Below are positions 11,386 through 23,575 of a stretch of 64,000 nt of DNA, piece after piece. Position 1 is the stretch's first letter. Each line of letters opens with the position of its first letter. The notes under the pieces are model-generated. The model worked only from the letters and a program-made list of their open reading frames with translations. It did no database searches and was not told the origin of the DNA. The stretch is from Cepaea nemoralis (lineage: Eukaryota; Mollusca; Gastropoda; Stylommatophora; Helicidae): contig JACEFZ010018349.1 of NCBI GenBank assembly GCA_014155875.1, positions 62,001 through 126,000 of the forward strand. Direction: 5' to 3'. Both the position numbers and the translations under genes were made by a program.

Positions 11386-11592
11386 GTTATGAAAGAAAGA
11401 AACTAGAAAACTTAGTGACAACTGACACAACTGTGGATAATGGAGCAACTGGAAAGCAGAGAAGTAAATATCTGGATGGCTTGGCCACATAGCATACTCG
11501 TGAACATAGAGCTGATTCAAGACTCTTTTGATGGTGTGAAATGGCGAAACATAACCGCCCACGCTTATCGGCATGGCACACGATGATAGGTA
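11386..11592 (+). mobile_element. RTE 3'-end fragment
   Basis: Resembles 42730-42930: tggatggcttggccaca, then a-catagagctgat, then cccacgcttatcggcatgg and a short gatga tail. This is the decayed C-terminal coding end plus the 3' end of the same RTE family. Confidence 0.7.
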
Positions 11593-12020
11593 CAACCGGT
11601 CATTAGACTTCTCGTGACACTTCACCGTTACGTCACAGCATACTGTGGATGGAGGAATGATTTTTCATAGTCTGTGTAGAGAATCTGCACCAAAAGTAGA
11701 ACAGTTTCTTAAAGGTATACACATCTGTGTCCATGCTAAAGGACCTTTTGGAAGAAGTATTATCCATTGACAGGTTAGCATTTTTTTTTTTCATTGTCCC
11801 GAGGCTTCAGGTCAACACCCCCCCCCCCCCCACCCCCCTTCAAACCCCACCTCCGGGAATTTCATTGGATTACTGTGGCTGTAGCTGATATCAGACAGCC
11901 CGTGGGATCAACACCTTGTGACACAAATTGAAAGGCAGAAAATCAAATGTTTCAGCCATCTCGTCAGAACGCAACATCATCAACTACCAGCACTGGCGCT
12001 ACATCAAAGAAGATCTGATA

Positions 12021-12448
12021 ATGCGGGGGGGGGGGGCTGAGTGGTCTCGAGGTATGGTGTCCGCCTCGAGTGCTGGAGGTCCCGGGTTCAGGCCCCGGTG
12101 AGGACCGGGATTAATTTAAAAAATCCACCTGGACTTCCAGAAATAAAATTTCCCCTGATCTCTGGGTAGTGAGATTGGACGCCCGTGTGTATTGTTGCGC
12201 ACATAAAAAATCCCTTGGCAGTTGGAAATCGAAAAAGAGTAGCCTAACGGCGCTGCGTGGGAAAAATTTCGAGTTAAACATCTACCCATAGTATTTCAGG
12301 ATCCTCGCCGATGCAACGGAGTTCGTGCATTGAGCTGAGTTTCTCCAGACTCAGGTTTGAGTTAGGAGGAGAACGGAGCAATTATGGGTTAAACTGTGTG
12401 CCGTGATGTTGATCCAACGACTAAACGACTAAACGACTAAACTAAACT
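12021..12448 (+). mobile_element. tRNA-derived SINE with 10-bp TSD
   Basis: The 428-bp insertion is flanked by agatctgata on both sides (12011-12020 and 12449-12458). The head has ctgagtggtctcgaggtatg (A-box region) and cccgggttcaggccc (B-box region). The body includes cggagttcgtgcattgagc, shared with the SINE at 7559. The tail is (acgactaa)n. It has split an older retroelement 3' end whose sequence resumes at 12459. Confidence 0.85.
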
Positions 12449-12669
12449 AGATCTGATACAACAGCAAGAGGACGCCCGAGAAGAAAATTAACTGACGTCA
12501 TCAAAGACAGTGTACAATCACACGGAATGACGCTATCCAGTGCCACCCATCGGGCGCTGGAACATCAACTATTCCTCCACACGACGCTTGGCGGCAAAAT
12601 TTGAAAATGATGATGATGGTGATGATTATGATGATTAAATTGAAGGTGATGATGATAATAATTATGAGA

Positions 12670-12748
<79 letters not shown>
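12670..12748 (+). repeat. (ATG)n microsatellite
   Basis: Uninterrupted trinucleotide run. It produces long poly-Met and poly-Ile open frames on both strands that are not genes. Confidence 0.95.
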
Positions 12749-13020
12749 CCAGATCGAGTGCTGATTGGTCTAAAAGTATGGGGTTAGTACCCAACAACCA
12801 ACACGCTTCAAGACGTGAAGAAGGGCTCTTTCTTTACAAGTCAAGCCAGCTGGAGAACAGAGTAACCAACCAACCAACTGGACCAAATATCTTCTGTAAC
12901 CACGTAGGGATAAATTACATTCAAGTAAGTGTATACTTTTATCATATGAAATAAAAACAGATATGTGTAACTCCTGCGAAAAAGTGAGAGATATTAAACG
13001 AAGACAAAGACACCGTGTAC

Positions 13021-15146
<2,126 letters not shown>

Positions 15147-15244
<98 letters not shown>

Positions 15245-15266
15245 GTGTGTGTGTGTGTGTGTGTGT
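15147..15266 (+). repeat. (CT)n followed by (GT)n compound microsatellite
   Basis: CT run to 15240, then ttc and a GT run to 15266. Confidence 0.95.
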
Positions 15267-15447
15267 CTGCATCTAGTATCACTCACTATTACGCAGGAGT
15301 TACGCATACCTAACAGTTATTATTTCCTATTGTTATATCCTGTTACAGCCGTTACTTCTCTTCTCGTCCACTTTCATAGTTTTAAGTTACAATGTCACAG
15401 TTTTCGAGGAAATCATGTGTTGTGCATATCCAGCTTAACCTATCGTT

Positions 15448-15702
15448 GTTGCGTGTCCTTTGCAGGACGTTGCCATAAACCCCAGGTTGATTTTCTTGGT
15501 AGCCGATTATAACCTAGATGCAATGAGCGCGTTTCACAAGACACCGTCATATCGACTCGAAAGTTCGAAATCAGCTGCCGACCATGGTAATAATATGGGT
15601 CGGTCGTTCAGAACGCTTAGAAATGCCTAGTAACTCACAAACAGCCAAACAAAAAATAAATAAATTGAGACTGACTGCGATGTCCTATAAAGGACATGCA
15701 AC
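15448..15702. mobile_element. Inverted pair of SINE tails (MITE-like, family A)
   Basis: It begins gttgcgtgtcctttgcagga and ends with the near reverse complement (tcctataaaggacatgcaac), giving a 255-bp unit with ~25-bp inverted ends. The same terminal sequence closes dispersed copies at 17226, 17407, 39418 and 59551. It is either a MITE or two SINE copies joined head to head. The interior carries cacaaacagcc, also seen in the other copies. Confidence 0.55.
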
Positions 15703-16133
15703 TAAACTATAGTTAGTTGACTGTGTCTGGTTCACAAGCTACGTTGTGTTCCCCCACTCCCACTTTTTATGTTGTGGTTGTCGTTTGCAAAATTGATATA
15801 TGGGGTCGTTACATGTGTCCATGTTTATGTTACATGCGTGAGTAGTTGATATGAAATGCACGTCCTGAATTGGAAAGACACTGTTTGAACATATGGACAA
15901 GAAAGGTTCAATCGAACACCGCCCATTGCTTTGTCTTTCCTAATTCTTTTTTCAGTATCCCAAAGGGAGATCAGCAGATCATTTCAGTATCCCAAAGGGA
16001 GATCAACAGATCAAAGGGGACAGTATCAACTGCTGATTCACAGCCTGAGTTTCTGATACTTCTCGGCTGCAGATGGCAATGCCAGCTGTTTCTCGTTGTG
16101 AAACCGGCGATTGTTTTTTTTTTGTTTTTTTTT

Positions 16134-16164
<31 letters not shown>

Positions 16165-16970
16165 GGAGTGCAACGAGAAATAAAATGGTGGAAGGAAATG
16201 TCACAATTTTTGTGAAATATTGAAACAATACAATTAATTAGCAAATATTATGTATCACTTATAGAACAGAGTCGTAAATAAATACACTTAGTATTGTTAG
16301 GCGGTTACAGAAGGAGAAGAAGGAAGTAGAGATTAGAGTACGCAATAGACAACATAATATTTGAAAGCTATAGTTACCGATCGGGATTTGAACCTGTCAC
16401 CTCCAAATAACGACAGCGCTCGCTGCAGGAATAAGTGTACTTTTCTGTGTATCACGTATAGAAGGACGCAAAACTTATCATATATGGGAAACACAAGACA
16501 ACAATATTGAAATTTAATCAATAGACACTTTTTCTTTCAATATCTATGTTGTCTGGTGTGACCTTTCATCTTCTTTTATCTACATTGCCCAAACAAACAA
16601 CAGAAAGAGGATGGTGCGCATATCCCAATTACAACATCTATCTAAAACAATTGTCTAATTCAACCCAAGTCAATTATCATTAACATAGTGTGACATGCTG
16701 ATAGGCGTGGGTAGCCATAGTTTTGCAATGTCACACGATCATCAGTGTATTGGATCAGGTTAGCCATCAGTCAATCAGGTGTCGTCTCCACAATGAAAGT
16801 TGGTTGCAATGGATCTCTATTACTCTCTATCTTTCACGCTTATTGTACACACTGACAGACTGTTGTTCATCCATCTGTTGATATTATCTTCTCACTTATA
16901 CCGTTGTTTAGACCTTTCTCGCCTGCCCTCAGCTGTTCTTTCCAGTTGGTTTTTTTCTTTTAATGTTGCT
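15703..16970. other. Intergenic DNA with poly-T/poly-G run
   Basis: It contains a local duplication of atcccaaagggagatca (15957-16008) and a T-then-G homopolymer at 16114-16166. A reversed B-box-like gggatttgaacc at ~16386 could mark a minus-strand tRNA-like SINE head. No gene seen. Confidence 0.4.
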
Positions 16971-16989
16971 AAAATAAACACCGGGATCC

Positions 16990-17226
16990 GTGGCCAAAGT
17001 CTTGCGAACGCGGTTCGTGAGCCGCTTACCAGGCGTTCGGAACGCAGCTGCGACCGATTTCTGCAGCAGACCGTGTCGCGTTGTGTTATGACGTGTTCGT
17101 ATGGGAGCCGGTCGTTCAGAAAGCAATGGCAAACTACTGAAAGTAAAAACCTGCCTAGTACATCAACAGCAGTTGAAAAAATGCTGGTGTTGACAGCAAT
17201 GTCCTGTAAGAGATATGCAACATTTT
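16990..17226 (+). mobile_element. SINE family A, near full-length copy
   Basis: The head includes gcgttcggaacg (degenerate B box). The middle has ccggtcgttcagaaagcaa and the end is cctgtaagagatatgcaac. The minus-strand copy at 39418-39655 matches over its whole length, which sets the approximate family unit at ~235 bp. Confidence 0.65.
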
Positions 17227-17406
17227 AAAAAAATAGAGCAAACTATCTTTTCTTAATGTTTCATCACCTATCTTTTTATTCCCAATCTCTCTGGGACCTC
17301 TCAATTTCACTGGTTGTGTTTCCGTGAAATGCGATCTTATTTCTACATATCTCAGGGGCTTCATTTTGACTTTCCAATTTCTTGTGCATTATCAAGGTTT
17401 CCGCTG

Positions 17407-17560
17407 CATATAGTTAGTTGCATATCCTTTACAGGACGTAGCAGTCAACTCCATCATTTTTGTGGCTGTTTGTGATACCAGGTAAAGTTTACGCTCATGT
17501 AGTATACATCTTGCAAGCCGCCACATCGCTGTTTGAATTTCCCCGCACTACCTTCCAGTT
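17407..17560 (-). mobile_element. SINE family A, minus-strand 3' part
   Basis: Starts with the family terminal sequence (gttgcatatcctttacagga) followed by gcagtcaac and ggctgtttgtgat, as in the other copies. The tRNA-like head is degraded. Confidence 0.6.
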
Positions 17561-18146
17561 AGCAACAGCGCCAACAACCACCACCATTAGAATTAAATTC
17601 AAATTTAAAATATGAAGGAAGTAGCACCTATAGTTTAAGAAGAAAGATGAAATTTATTAAATATACAAGCTATTTCATTTCCACTATTGAGTGTTACAAG
17701 AATTCATTGAGTGTTTACGTTATTGTTGTTATTAATTAATATACCCTAGATATTAATTGTTTGGCTGAGGGCAGAGGGGCAAGGAAACTCCACAAGAATA
17801 TTATTATTGTTCGAGGAAATCGTTTTCTTGTTCACCTTGGGGGATTCCTTGGCTCTCCTGGGCTCTATTTATGGACTCAAGCAATTGAGCCAGGGAAGGC
17901 TAGTAAGATTATAACGGGGCAGGATCACATTGGGAAAGAGGAACTTTAGTTGTCCTCTATCTCTTTGAGATTTTCCCGAAACATCCGATAGCTCAGTAGT
18001 TTGCCAGTGCTTTGTGAACGACCGGCACTCATACCATTGTATAACACCAATGCCAGGCGGTCTGCATCCACATCACCAGCATCTGAGTTTCGAATGGGGT
18101 ATGTGTGTGTGCGTGCGTGCGTGTGTGTGTATGTGTGTGTGTTTGT

Positions 18147-18186
<40 letters not shown>

Positions 18187-18390
18187 AAACATTTGACAAT
18201 TCTCATTTTTAAAGTGCTATTTACCTATCTAGATGATAATACTGTTTCATGTTTTTGAAAATAGTTTTGCCCTTTCCAACTCCTCTTCTAGATCTCTATT
18301 ATAACTGATATCCCTCTGATTGTGTCTGATATAGCTCAGATTGTATCTGATATCCCTCAGCCTCTTTACAACATTGACGCTTTAGGTGTA
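17561..18390. other. Intergenic DNA with SINE-A remnant and GT microsatellite
   Basis: 17985-18095 resembles the middle of SINE family A in minus orientation (cagtagtttgccagtgctt ... accggcactcataccat). A (GT)n-rich run follows at 18101-18183. Near 18306-18365 are three ~22-bp repeats of tctgatatccctcagattg type. No gene. Confidence 0.45.
18101..18183 (+). repeat. (GT)n-rich microsatellite
   Basis: Interrupted GT/GTGC/GTTT run ending in pure GT before gaaaaaaca. Confidence 0.9.
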
Positions 18391-19024
18391 GCATTTGCGA
18401 ACCCTTATCAAAAGTCTTATCGATAATCAGAAAAACGGCGTAAATGGGTGCTCCATAGGAGCAGCCTCGCCCGGTAGGCGTAGTCATGTTCACCAGATAT
18501 CTCCAGACCGTCATCAGGCGACTGAGTGCAAAAGAGTATCAACATTGAAAGTAAGAACTTGAAATGTAAGAACTATGAGTGGGGAAGGAAACTTTGATAA
18601 CATTAAGAATGAAATGAGAAGATTAAATATTAACCTGTTAGGTATATGTGAGATCAGATGGACAGGAATGGGCATTATAACATCTGAGGAATATAAAATA
18701 ATCTATTCTGGTAGAGAGAAACAACAGCGAGGAGTCGCAATTATAATGGATACAGAGAGATGAAAATCGATCAAAGGATATTTTACTGTATCAGACAGAG
18801 TGTTACTGGTGAAGTTGAGTGGAAGACCTTTTGATGTCAACGGCATACAAGTTTATGCACCAACAGCAGACAGTAGTGATGAAAGCTTTGATGAATTTTA
18901 TAATGATTTAGAGAAAGCCTTCAAGAAATGCAAGACTTCTGAAGTAACTATCATAATAGGTGACTTGAATACCAAAGTTGGAAATCAACAGGACGGATGT
19001 ATAGTTGGCAAGTATGGACTAGGG
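18391..19024 (+). pseudogene. RTE retroelement, 5' part (AP endonuclease), split by hAT
   Basis: From about 18575 the frame encodes the start of an apurinic/apyrimidinic-type endonuclease of RTE elements: a short N-terminus, LLGICEIRWTG, then a stop near 18763, then VYAPTADSSDESFDEFY and IIIGDLNTKVG. These are the nuclease core motifs. Coding stops abruptly at 19024 in the middle of a conserved block, and the same block continues at 39757. The leader with gggagcagcctcgcccggta-like sequence starts near 18440; the exact 5' end is uncertain. The enzyme would nick target DNA for target-primed reverse transcription, but the copy is dead (in-frame stop plus insertions). Confidence 0.8.
19017..19024. 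other. hAT target-site duplication, left copy
   Basis: gactaggg, identical to 39749-39756. Eight bases is the standard hAT duplication length, and removing one copy plus the element rejoins the RTE frame. Confidence 0.9.
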
Positions 19025-19274
19025 CAGAGATCACCAAACTACGACCCGCGGGCCGAATTCGGCCCGCGACGTCATTTCATCCGGCCCGCCGACGGTACTC
19101 GAACTTGCTTGACACAAAGTATGGAACACGAGACGTTGTGATATAATTTAAATGTAAATATTATGTTTTGAATACTATGGTCTGTCCAGAAATGAATGCC
19201 TTAATTCACGATCAATTATTTTGTAAACTGTCTGTTGCATCGTTCTGAAATTTTTTTTTGCCGTCTTAGATTTA

Positions 19275-19280
19275 CCCCCA
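19275..19280. other. 6-bp target duplication of the palindromic element, left
   Basis: ccccca, repeated at 32965-32970 immediately outside the right arm. The C-rich motif makes a chance match possible, but it falls exactly at both arm ends. Confidence 0.7.
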
Positions 19281-19499
19281 AGTAGTTATATATGATGCCT
19301 ACTAGCCCCAAGGAGAAGGAGCGCACCTATTTTACTAAGAATAAAGAAGGAGGAGCGGTAGGAGCCGGTAGGTGCTGTCGTTTTTTAGTAAGCGCAAAGA
19401 AGCAGGTGCGGGACATAACTCATGAGTAAAAAAAATCGTCTGTTTTTGTGATATTACCTCCCCTTTTTGAAGAATTTTATTTTTATAAAAATTAAAATT

Positions 19500-19932
19500 T
19501 AATGATTATTGTTATCATGGGTTGTAGTCGGCGGGTCTTAGTGGCGTTAGTTGTTAAGGGATGGGTGAGTTGCGATGTAGCTAGGTAAATGCTTCCGAGC
19601 ACTATCATCATATCCTTTTAGAGCTTCAAATGAAAACCTTACAAATATCAAATGGCCAGTAGTATTGATTTTAATGGGTATGGCTTAGCGAAAGTCGGTG
19701 TTAAGGAGTGGGTAGCGGTTACTAGTGAGCCGTAGAGGGCCGTAGTGGTTTAAACAATATCATCATACAGATTAAAAATGAAAACCTTAAAAAAGTAAAG
19801 ATGACCGGTATTATTGCATTTAGTGGGTATGACCTGTGATATCCATTGTTAAGGGGTGGGGTGAGTGGATGAGTAATTAGATAAACGCTTCTGAACACTA
19901 TCATCGGGTTCGAATCCCAGTGGGGAGGTCTA
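19500..19932 (+). repeat. Three ~148-bp tRNA-like tandem units (left arm)
   Basis: Three diverged repeats each contain tgttaagg-ggtggg(tgag) (near 19551, 19698 and 19846) and cacta-tcatca. The last ends in a perfect B-box-like gggttcgaatccca (19907-19920). This looks like tandem copies of a tRNA-derived SINE head carried by the arm. The mirror lies at 32313-32745. Confidence 0.55.
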
Positions 19933-20029
19933 GTGGTAGAAGAAATATTGATAATGTTTTTGTTACTTAGTTGTGATGGAGAGCTCTGGTGTTATTAATC
20001 CGGCTATATTTAGAAAAGGAGCTGCGGTG

Positions 20030-20270
20030 TGCTGGTTGCTGAGTATGTTTAGGTGGTACCCCAGACACTGTGGAAGTGACAGGTTCGACTCTTGGTACTT
20101 TGTCGTTGGTAAAATTGCCAGTCATCAACGTGTGGGTGTCTAGTTTATCATACGGGTCAGGGTCGCTTTGTCCGGCCGTGTCGCCGCAGCCACAAGTCCC
20201 ACCACTGATGAAAACCACAGGCATCAAATTTTACACTTGTACCTATGCGTCACAAAATATAACATAACTT
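20030..20270 (+). mobile_element. SINE-like block in left arm
   Basis: A B-box-like gacaggttcgactcttg at ~20079-20095 is followed by a body with catcaacgtgtgggtgtc and ccggccgtgtcgccgcag. The mirror is at 31975-32215. It could be a SINE captured before the arm was duplicated. Confidence 0.45.
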
Positions 20271-21059
20271 AAAAATCAGAATACGATTCAAAATCACAAC
20301 AGGTGTTGCCAAAAATCAATACTCATCTTCATAACGGCTAATCCAGGGGATTATCGTCATCGTAATGACCAAGTCAGGTTATTGCTATTACTGATATCTT
20401 CAGGGCTGCAAATAGTTCGCGATATTAATAAAGGTTCATATAAAGGTTGGAAGGGGATTAAGAGCGTAACACCTATTGTCGTAATATCCTATAAAAATCA
20501 ATAGCACTACTCTCGAGTTTTCTCATATGTGGCGGTTGGGGATTATGGGCTAGGTGTGTGTGTCCTTATGCAGTTAAAACGGGTGGTATGAGTAGGAGAT
20601 ATCACAAACAGTATCAGCATGTGCCACTCTGTTCTTAAATATCAGTAGTTCGTTATTCTTGTGACAGTGAAAACGATTGGGGTTTGAAAAAGGATGGTGT
20701 ACTATGTGATACATGTCACCCCTGTCAGCGCATCGTAGCTGTGATCTGGGTTGTCGCCTATTACATCCGGGTGTGAAAATAATCAAACATATTTCAAATC
20801 AGATCAATAGGCATGCCTCTATATAGCTGCACTGCGAACTTGGTTAGAGTCTACTTTAGGAAGTATTGTATGTTTGTGTATGCGCATTTACTACGACTTA
20901 TAAATGGGAGTAGTATTGGAGAGCGGCCGTTATGTATACATTATCAGAGTATGTTGCCTTACAGGGCTGGTGTAGTGTCTTTGTGTCTGCTACGCTGTAT
21001 GTATTGTTCTGTTGCCTTGTATTATTTGGAGGGAGTTTCATGTGGTTGTCAAGTTAATT

Positions 21060-21250
21060 TTTCCCCACTCAGAATCCACATCCCCAGTGTCATTAGATGG
21101 TTTTTAACTTGTCTGCCCATTGTCCTCGCTTCACATTCATACAATAGTATAGGTTCTATGTAGTACTTGAACACTCTTTTTCTCCTTGTAATTGACATCT
21201 TTATATTAGTCATTATGTTTTCCACCTTACCAAAGACTATCTTCAACATA
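21060..21250 (-). pseudogene. RTE reverse-transcriptase fragment (left arm)
   Basis: The minus-strand reading contains YIEPILLYECE, QVKNHLM and MWILSG, matching the C-terminal part of the RTE polymerase read at 42420-42600 (YIEPVLLYGCEVWTM, MWFLRRM). Only ~60 codons remain. It shows the element acquired host retroelement DNA before its arms were duplicated. Confidence 0.75.
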
Positions 21251-21750
21251 TCGAAGCTTGGTCTATCCTCTTAAAGACAACTACTTCTTGTAGTCTCTTT
21301 GCTACATTTTCCCGTGTCAAGCTTCATGTCTCTGATCGTCTGTATTAGTGTGTTAGAAGTAAACCAACATCGCACAAGACAGCCATACACTACCACAATG
21401 TATACAAAAAGAAGCAATACACATAATCACAGTATATAAATATAGTACTAAATAGGAAGTAGTTGAAAGAATTCAAGTACATTATTACAAGGTAAATTAA
21501 ACACAGTGATATGTATAAAATATCACACACCCGTGTTACATTAGCACATAAGTACAAAGCACAAGGGTATGAAATACGTTGGTGTATTAGTTACATACAA
21601 ATGAACCATACAACATACCGGCAAGTCCGCTACGGGACCTAACTCGTGTGAAGTTATGTCTGTAACCAACAGAAATGTGTGTGTGGTAATAACTACAATG
21701 TCTGTCTTTCATCATGTATCTGACCTGTTTGCATACCACTACATTCCTTC

Positions 21751-21960
21751 GTTCACTTGTTGTATACTACCAATCAGGGTAATTGTCCTATAATTGACCC
21801 ACATTTTATGTTAGACAAGCATTGATTGGCTGTTCACTTGTGGTCTACAACCAATCAGGGTAATTGTCTTAGAATTGACCCACATTTTATGTTAGACAAG
21901 CATTGATTGGCTGGCAACTATAAGGTGGGCGGGGCTTACTGTATGTAATATATATCCAAC
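21751..21960 (+). promoter_or_regulatory. Pol II promoter with duplicated CCAAT unit (left arm)
   Basis: Two 81-bp direct repeats (21751-21831 and 21832-21912) each contain ccaatcaggg and an inverted CCAAT (gattggct). They are followed by a GC box (ggtgggcggggc, 21924-21935) and a TATA-like taatatatat (21947-21956). The zinc-finger ATG is ~540 bases downstream. The arrangement is that of a compact eukaryotic or viral Pol II promoter. Activity is inferred. Confidence 0.6.
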
Positions 21961-22494
21961 TCACTACCTCTCACTCACTTTGTGATGTACACAAGAACGA
22001 CGAAAGATTGGATCTTCAGTTTTGTGATTATTCAATGACTATTTGCCTTCAAGTTTAGAAAGTTTGCCATTTACCGTTTTGTCTCAGTATCCACGGACTA
22101 TCAGCCATATACGGACCTACAGCTTTTGCGGCTCTTTCTTCCAATTTTTGGACATTCACAACTGCCTTGTAAGAATTATCAGCCAGATTCTTACCCTGAC
22201 GCATCCGAAGTGTAAGCAACCTCGTTATTCTGCCATAGTTTACAACGTCATCTGCAAAGAAGTCATCGGCGTTTGAAACAAAGACGAGGAAAAAAGTGTT
22301 CGGGATTGAAACAGTTTACTAGACTAGTGAATAACACATCTTGTTGTTTGAGTATTTGACTTACCTATCTAGCCAACATCGTGTTATCGACCTTTGGTGA
22401 AAGATAGAAACTAAATATATTCAACGCTATATTCATCGGCTCGCTGTGAACGTGTGTCAAGTCGACAGTTGCTTGTCTCAGTATCAAGTCGCTA

Positions 22495-23340
22495 GTGAAC
22501 ATGCCTAAAAATACAAAGATGTCAACTAGGCAATCATCTGAGAACCACTTATGTGCAACTTGTGGGAAAGGTTTCACTGAAAGGCGCAGTCTGCTTCGCC
22601 ATACTCGGACCAGTCACAGTACCAAGGAGCAAGTGTATTCGTGTCACACTTGTGGTCATAAGTTTAACAGAAAAGACAATCTACAACGTCACATTACAAA
22701 GGAACACACTACACCAGAAGTATCACCCAGTGTAATACCAACAGACGCTTCAACACCCGCTTCAGCAACACTACGTAAGAGACATGTGGCTACTAATAGT
22801 GATGTGGCAGTCAGCGAGAAGAAGACTAAACAAGACGAAAACTCCCAGCCAGTCAGTGACACACAACCCAAGGATGAAGCGGCTTCTTTACACACTCTTC
22901 CAGATGATATTAGACAAGTATACACCGACAACTGGAGTAGTATCAAAACACATCACAAGATAAACAAATATATGTCTGTCTATACATTTTATATTAGCCC
23001 ACACACAATCCACCCTAAAGACTGGGCATCTACCTTGAACAAGATCTTTACCATTCAAAAGAGCATATTCAAAATCAACTTTAGTTATCATATAGTCCTT
23101 AGGCACAGCGAAACAGACGCTCTTCGATTGTATCACGCATCTTCAAATAATGCTTCTGTCTTAGAACTTCCACAACTAATCAAAAATAGACAAGACTTTG
23201 ACGATTTTATCAAAATAGTACACGAACATGACGTTCTTACCTACGCTATGCAACAACGTCCAAATACCAAATACACTACAGAGACGATTCCAGCTATATG
23301 TTTTTATGTCTATCATATCCCAGAATTCCGGCTTGTTTAA
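22495..23340 (+). CDS. C2H2 zinc-finger protein, left-arm copy
   Basis: 281 codons, uninterrupted. Two C2H2 fingers: residues ~21-43 (CATCGKGF...LLRHTRTSH) and ~50-72 (CHTCGHKF...LQRHITKEH). A Ser/Thr/Pro-rich and Lys-rich linker (~73-135) contains a possible nuclear signal (KKTKQ). A globular C-terminal module (~140-281) is rich in aromatic and hydrophobic residues (YTFYISP, FKINFSYHIVLRHSE, LRLYHASSNN). I have a memory-only impression that similar finger-plus-module proteins occur beside DNA polymerase B genes of large invertebrate elements. A sequence search is needed. The likely role is DNA binding, perhaps at the element's own repeats. AATAAA overlaps the stop (23339-23344). The identical protein is encoded in the other arm. 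Confidence 0.75.
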   Translation: MNMPKNTKMSTRQSSENHLCATCGKGFTERRSLLRHTRTSHSTKEQVYSCHTCGHKFNRKDNLQRHITKEHTTPEVSPSVIPTDASTPASATLRKRHVATNSDVAVSEKKTKQDENSQPVSDTQPKDEAASLHTLPDDIRQVYTDNWSSIKTHHKINKYMSVYTFYISPHTIHPKDWASTLNKIFTIQKSIFKINFSYHIVLRHSETDALRLYHASSNNASVLELPQLIKNRQDFDDFIKIVHEHDVLTYAMQQRPNTKYTTETIPAICFYVYHIPEFRLV

Positions 23341-23575
23341 TAAATAACGCCCCTTTTATGACCCACGTTAGGCACCACTGTGCATGATCATACTAGATAT
23401 AACATTCCATATTTAACCATCCGTTTTGTATACTGTTCCTTTTTGTGTGTGTAAACTTTGCTGGAAATACTGTAAAATAAACAGTTTTATGTATTATAAG
23501 TGCGTTCACTTGTTGGTTTTTAGTGTTGACGGTACATATGAGTGTCATGTGGTGAGCGGGTGTTACATGTTGATG

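Larger units (their letters stand above)
11930..12748 (+). mobile_element. Non-LTR retroelement 3' end split by SINE, with (ATG)n tail
   Basis: Coding-like sequence at 11930-12020 and 12459-12600 reads through once the SINE and one duplicate are ignored. It matches in style the C-terminal end of non-LTR polymerases (GRPRRKLTDVIKD). It is followed by a (gat/atg)n run at 12607-12748 that is probably the expanded 3' tail. Family not assigned. Confidence 0.5.

Noticed and set aside
19500..20270. Functional tRNA genes in the palindrome arm
   Set aside because: B-box-like motifs occur but no full cloverleaf is evident, and they sit in diverged tandem or SINE-like units.
22365..22577. Antisense and overlapping frames around the zinc-finger gene (also 22553-22735, 22689-22946, 22888-23136)
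   Set aside because: Shadows of the main 281-codon frame, mirrored in the other arm only because the DNA is mirrored.
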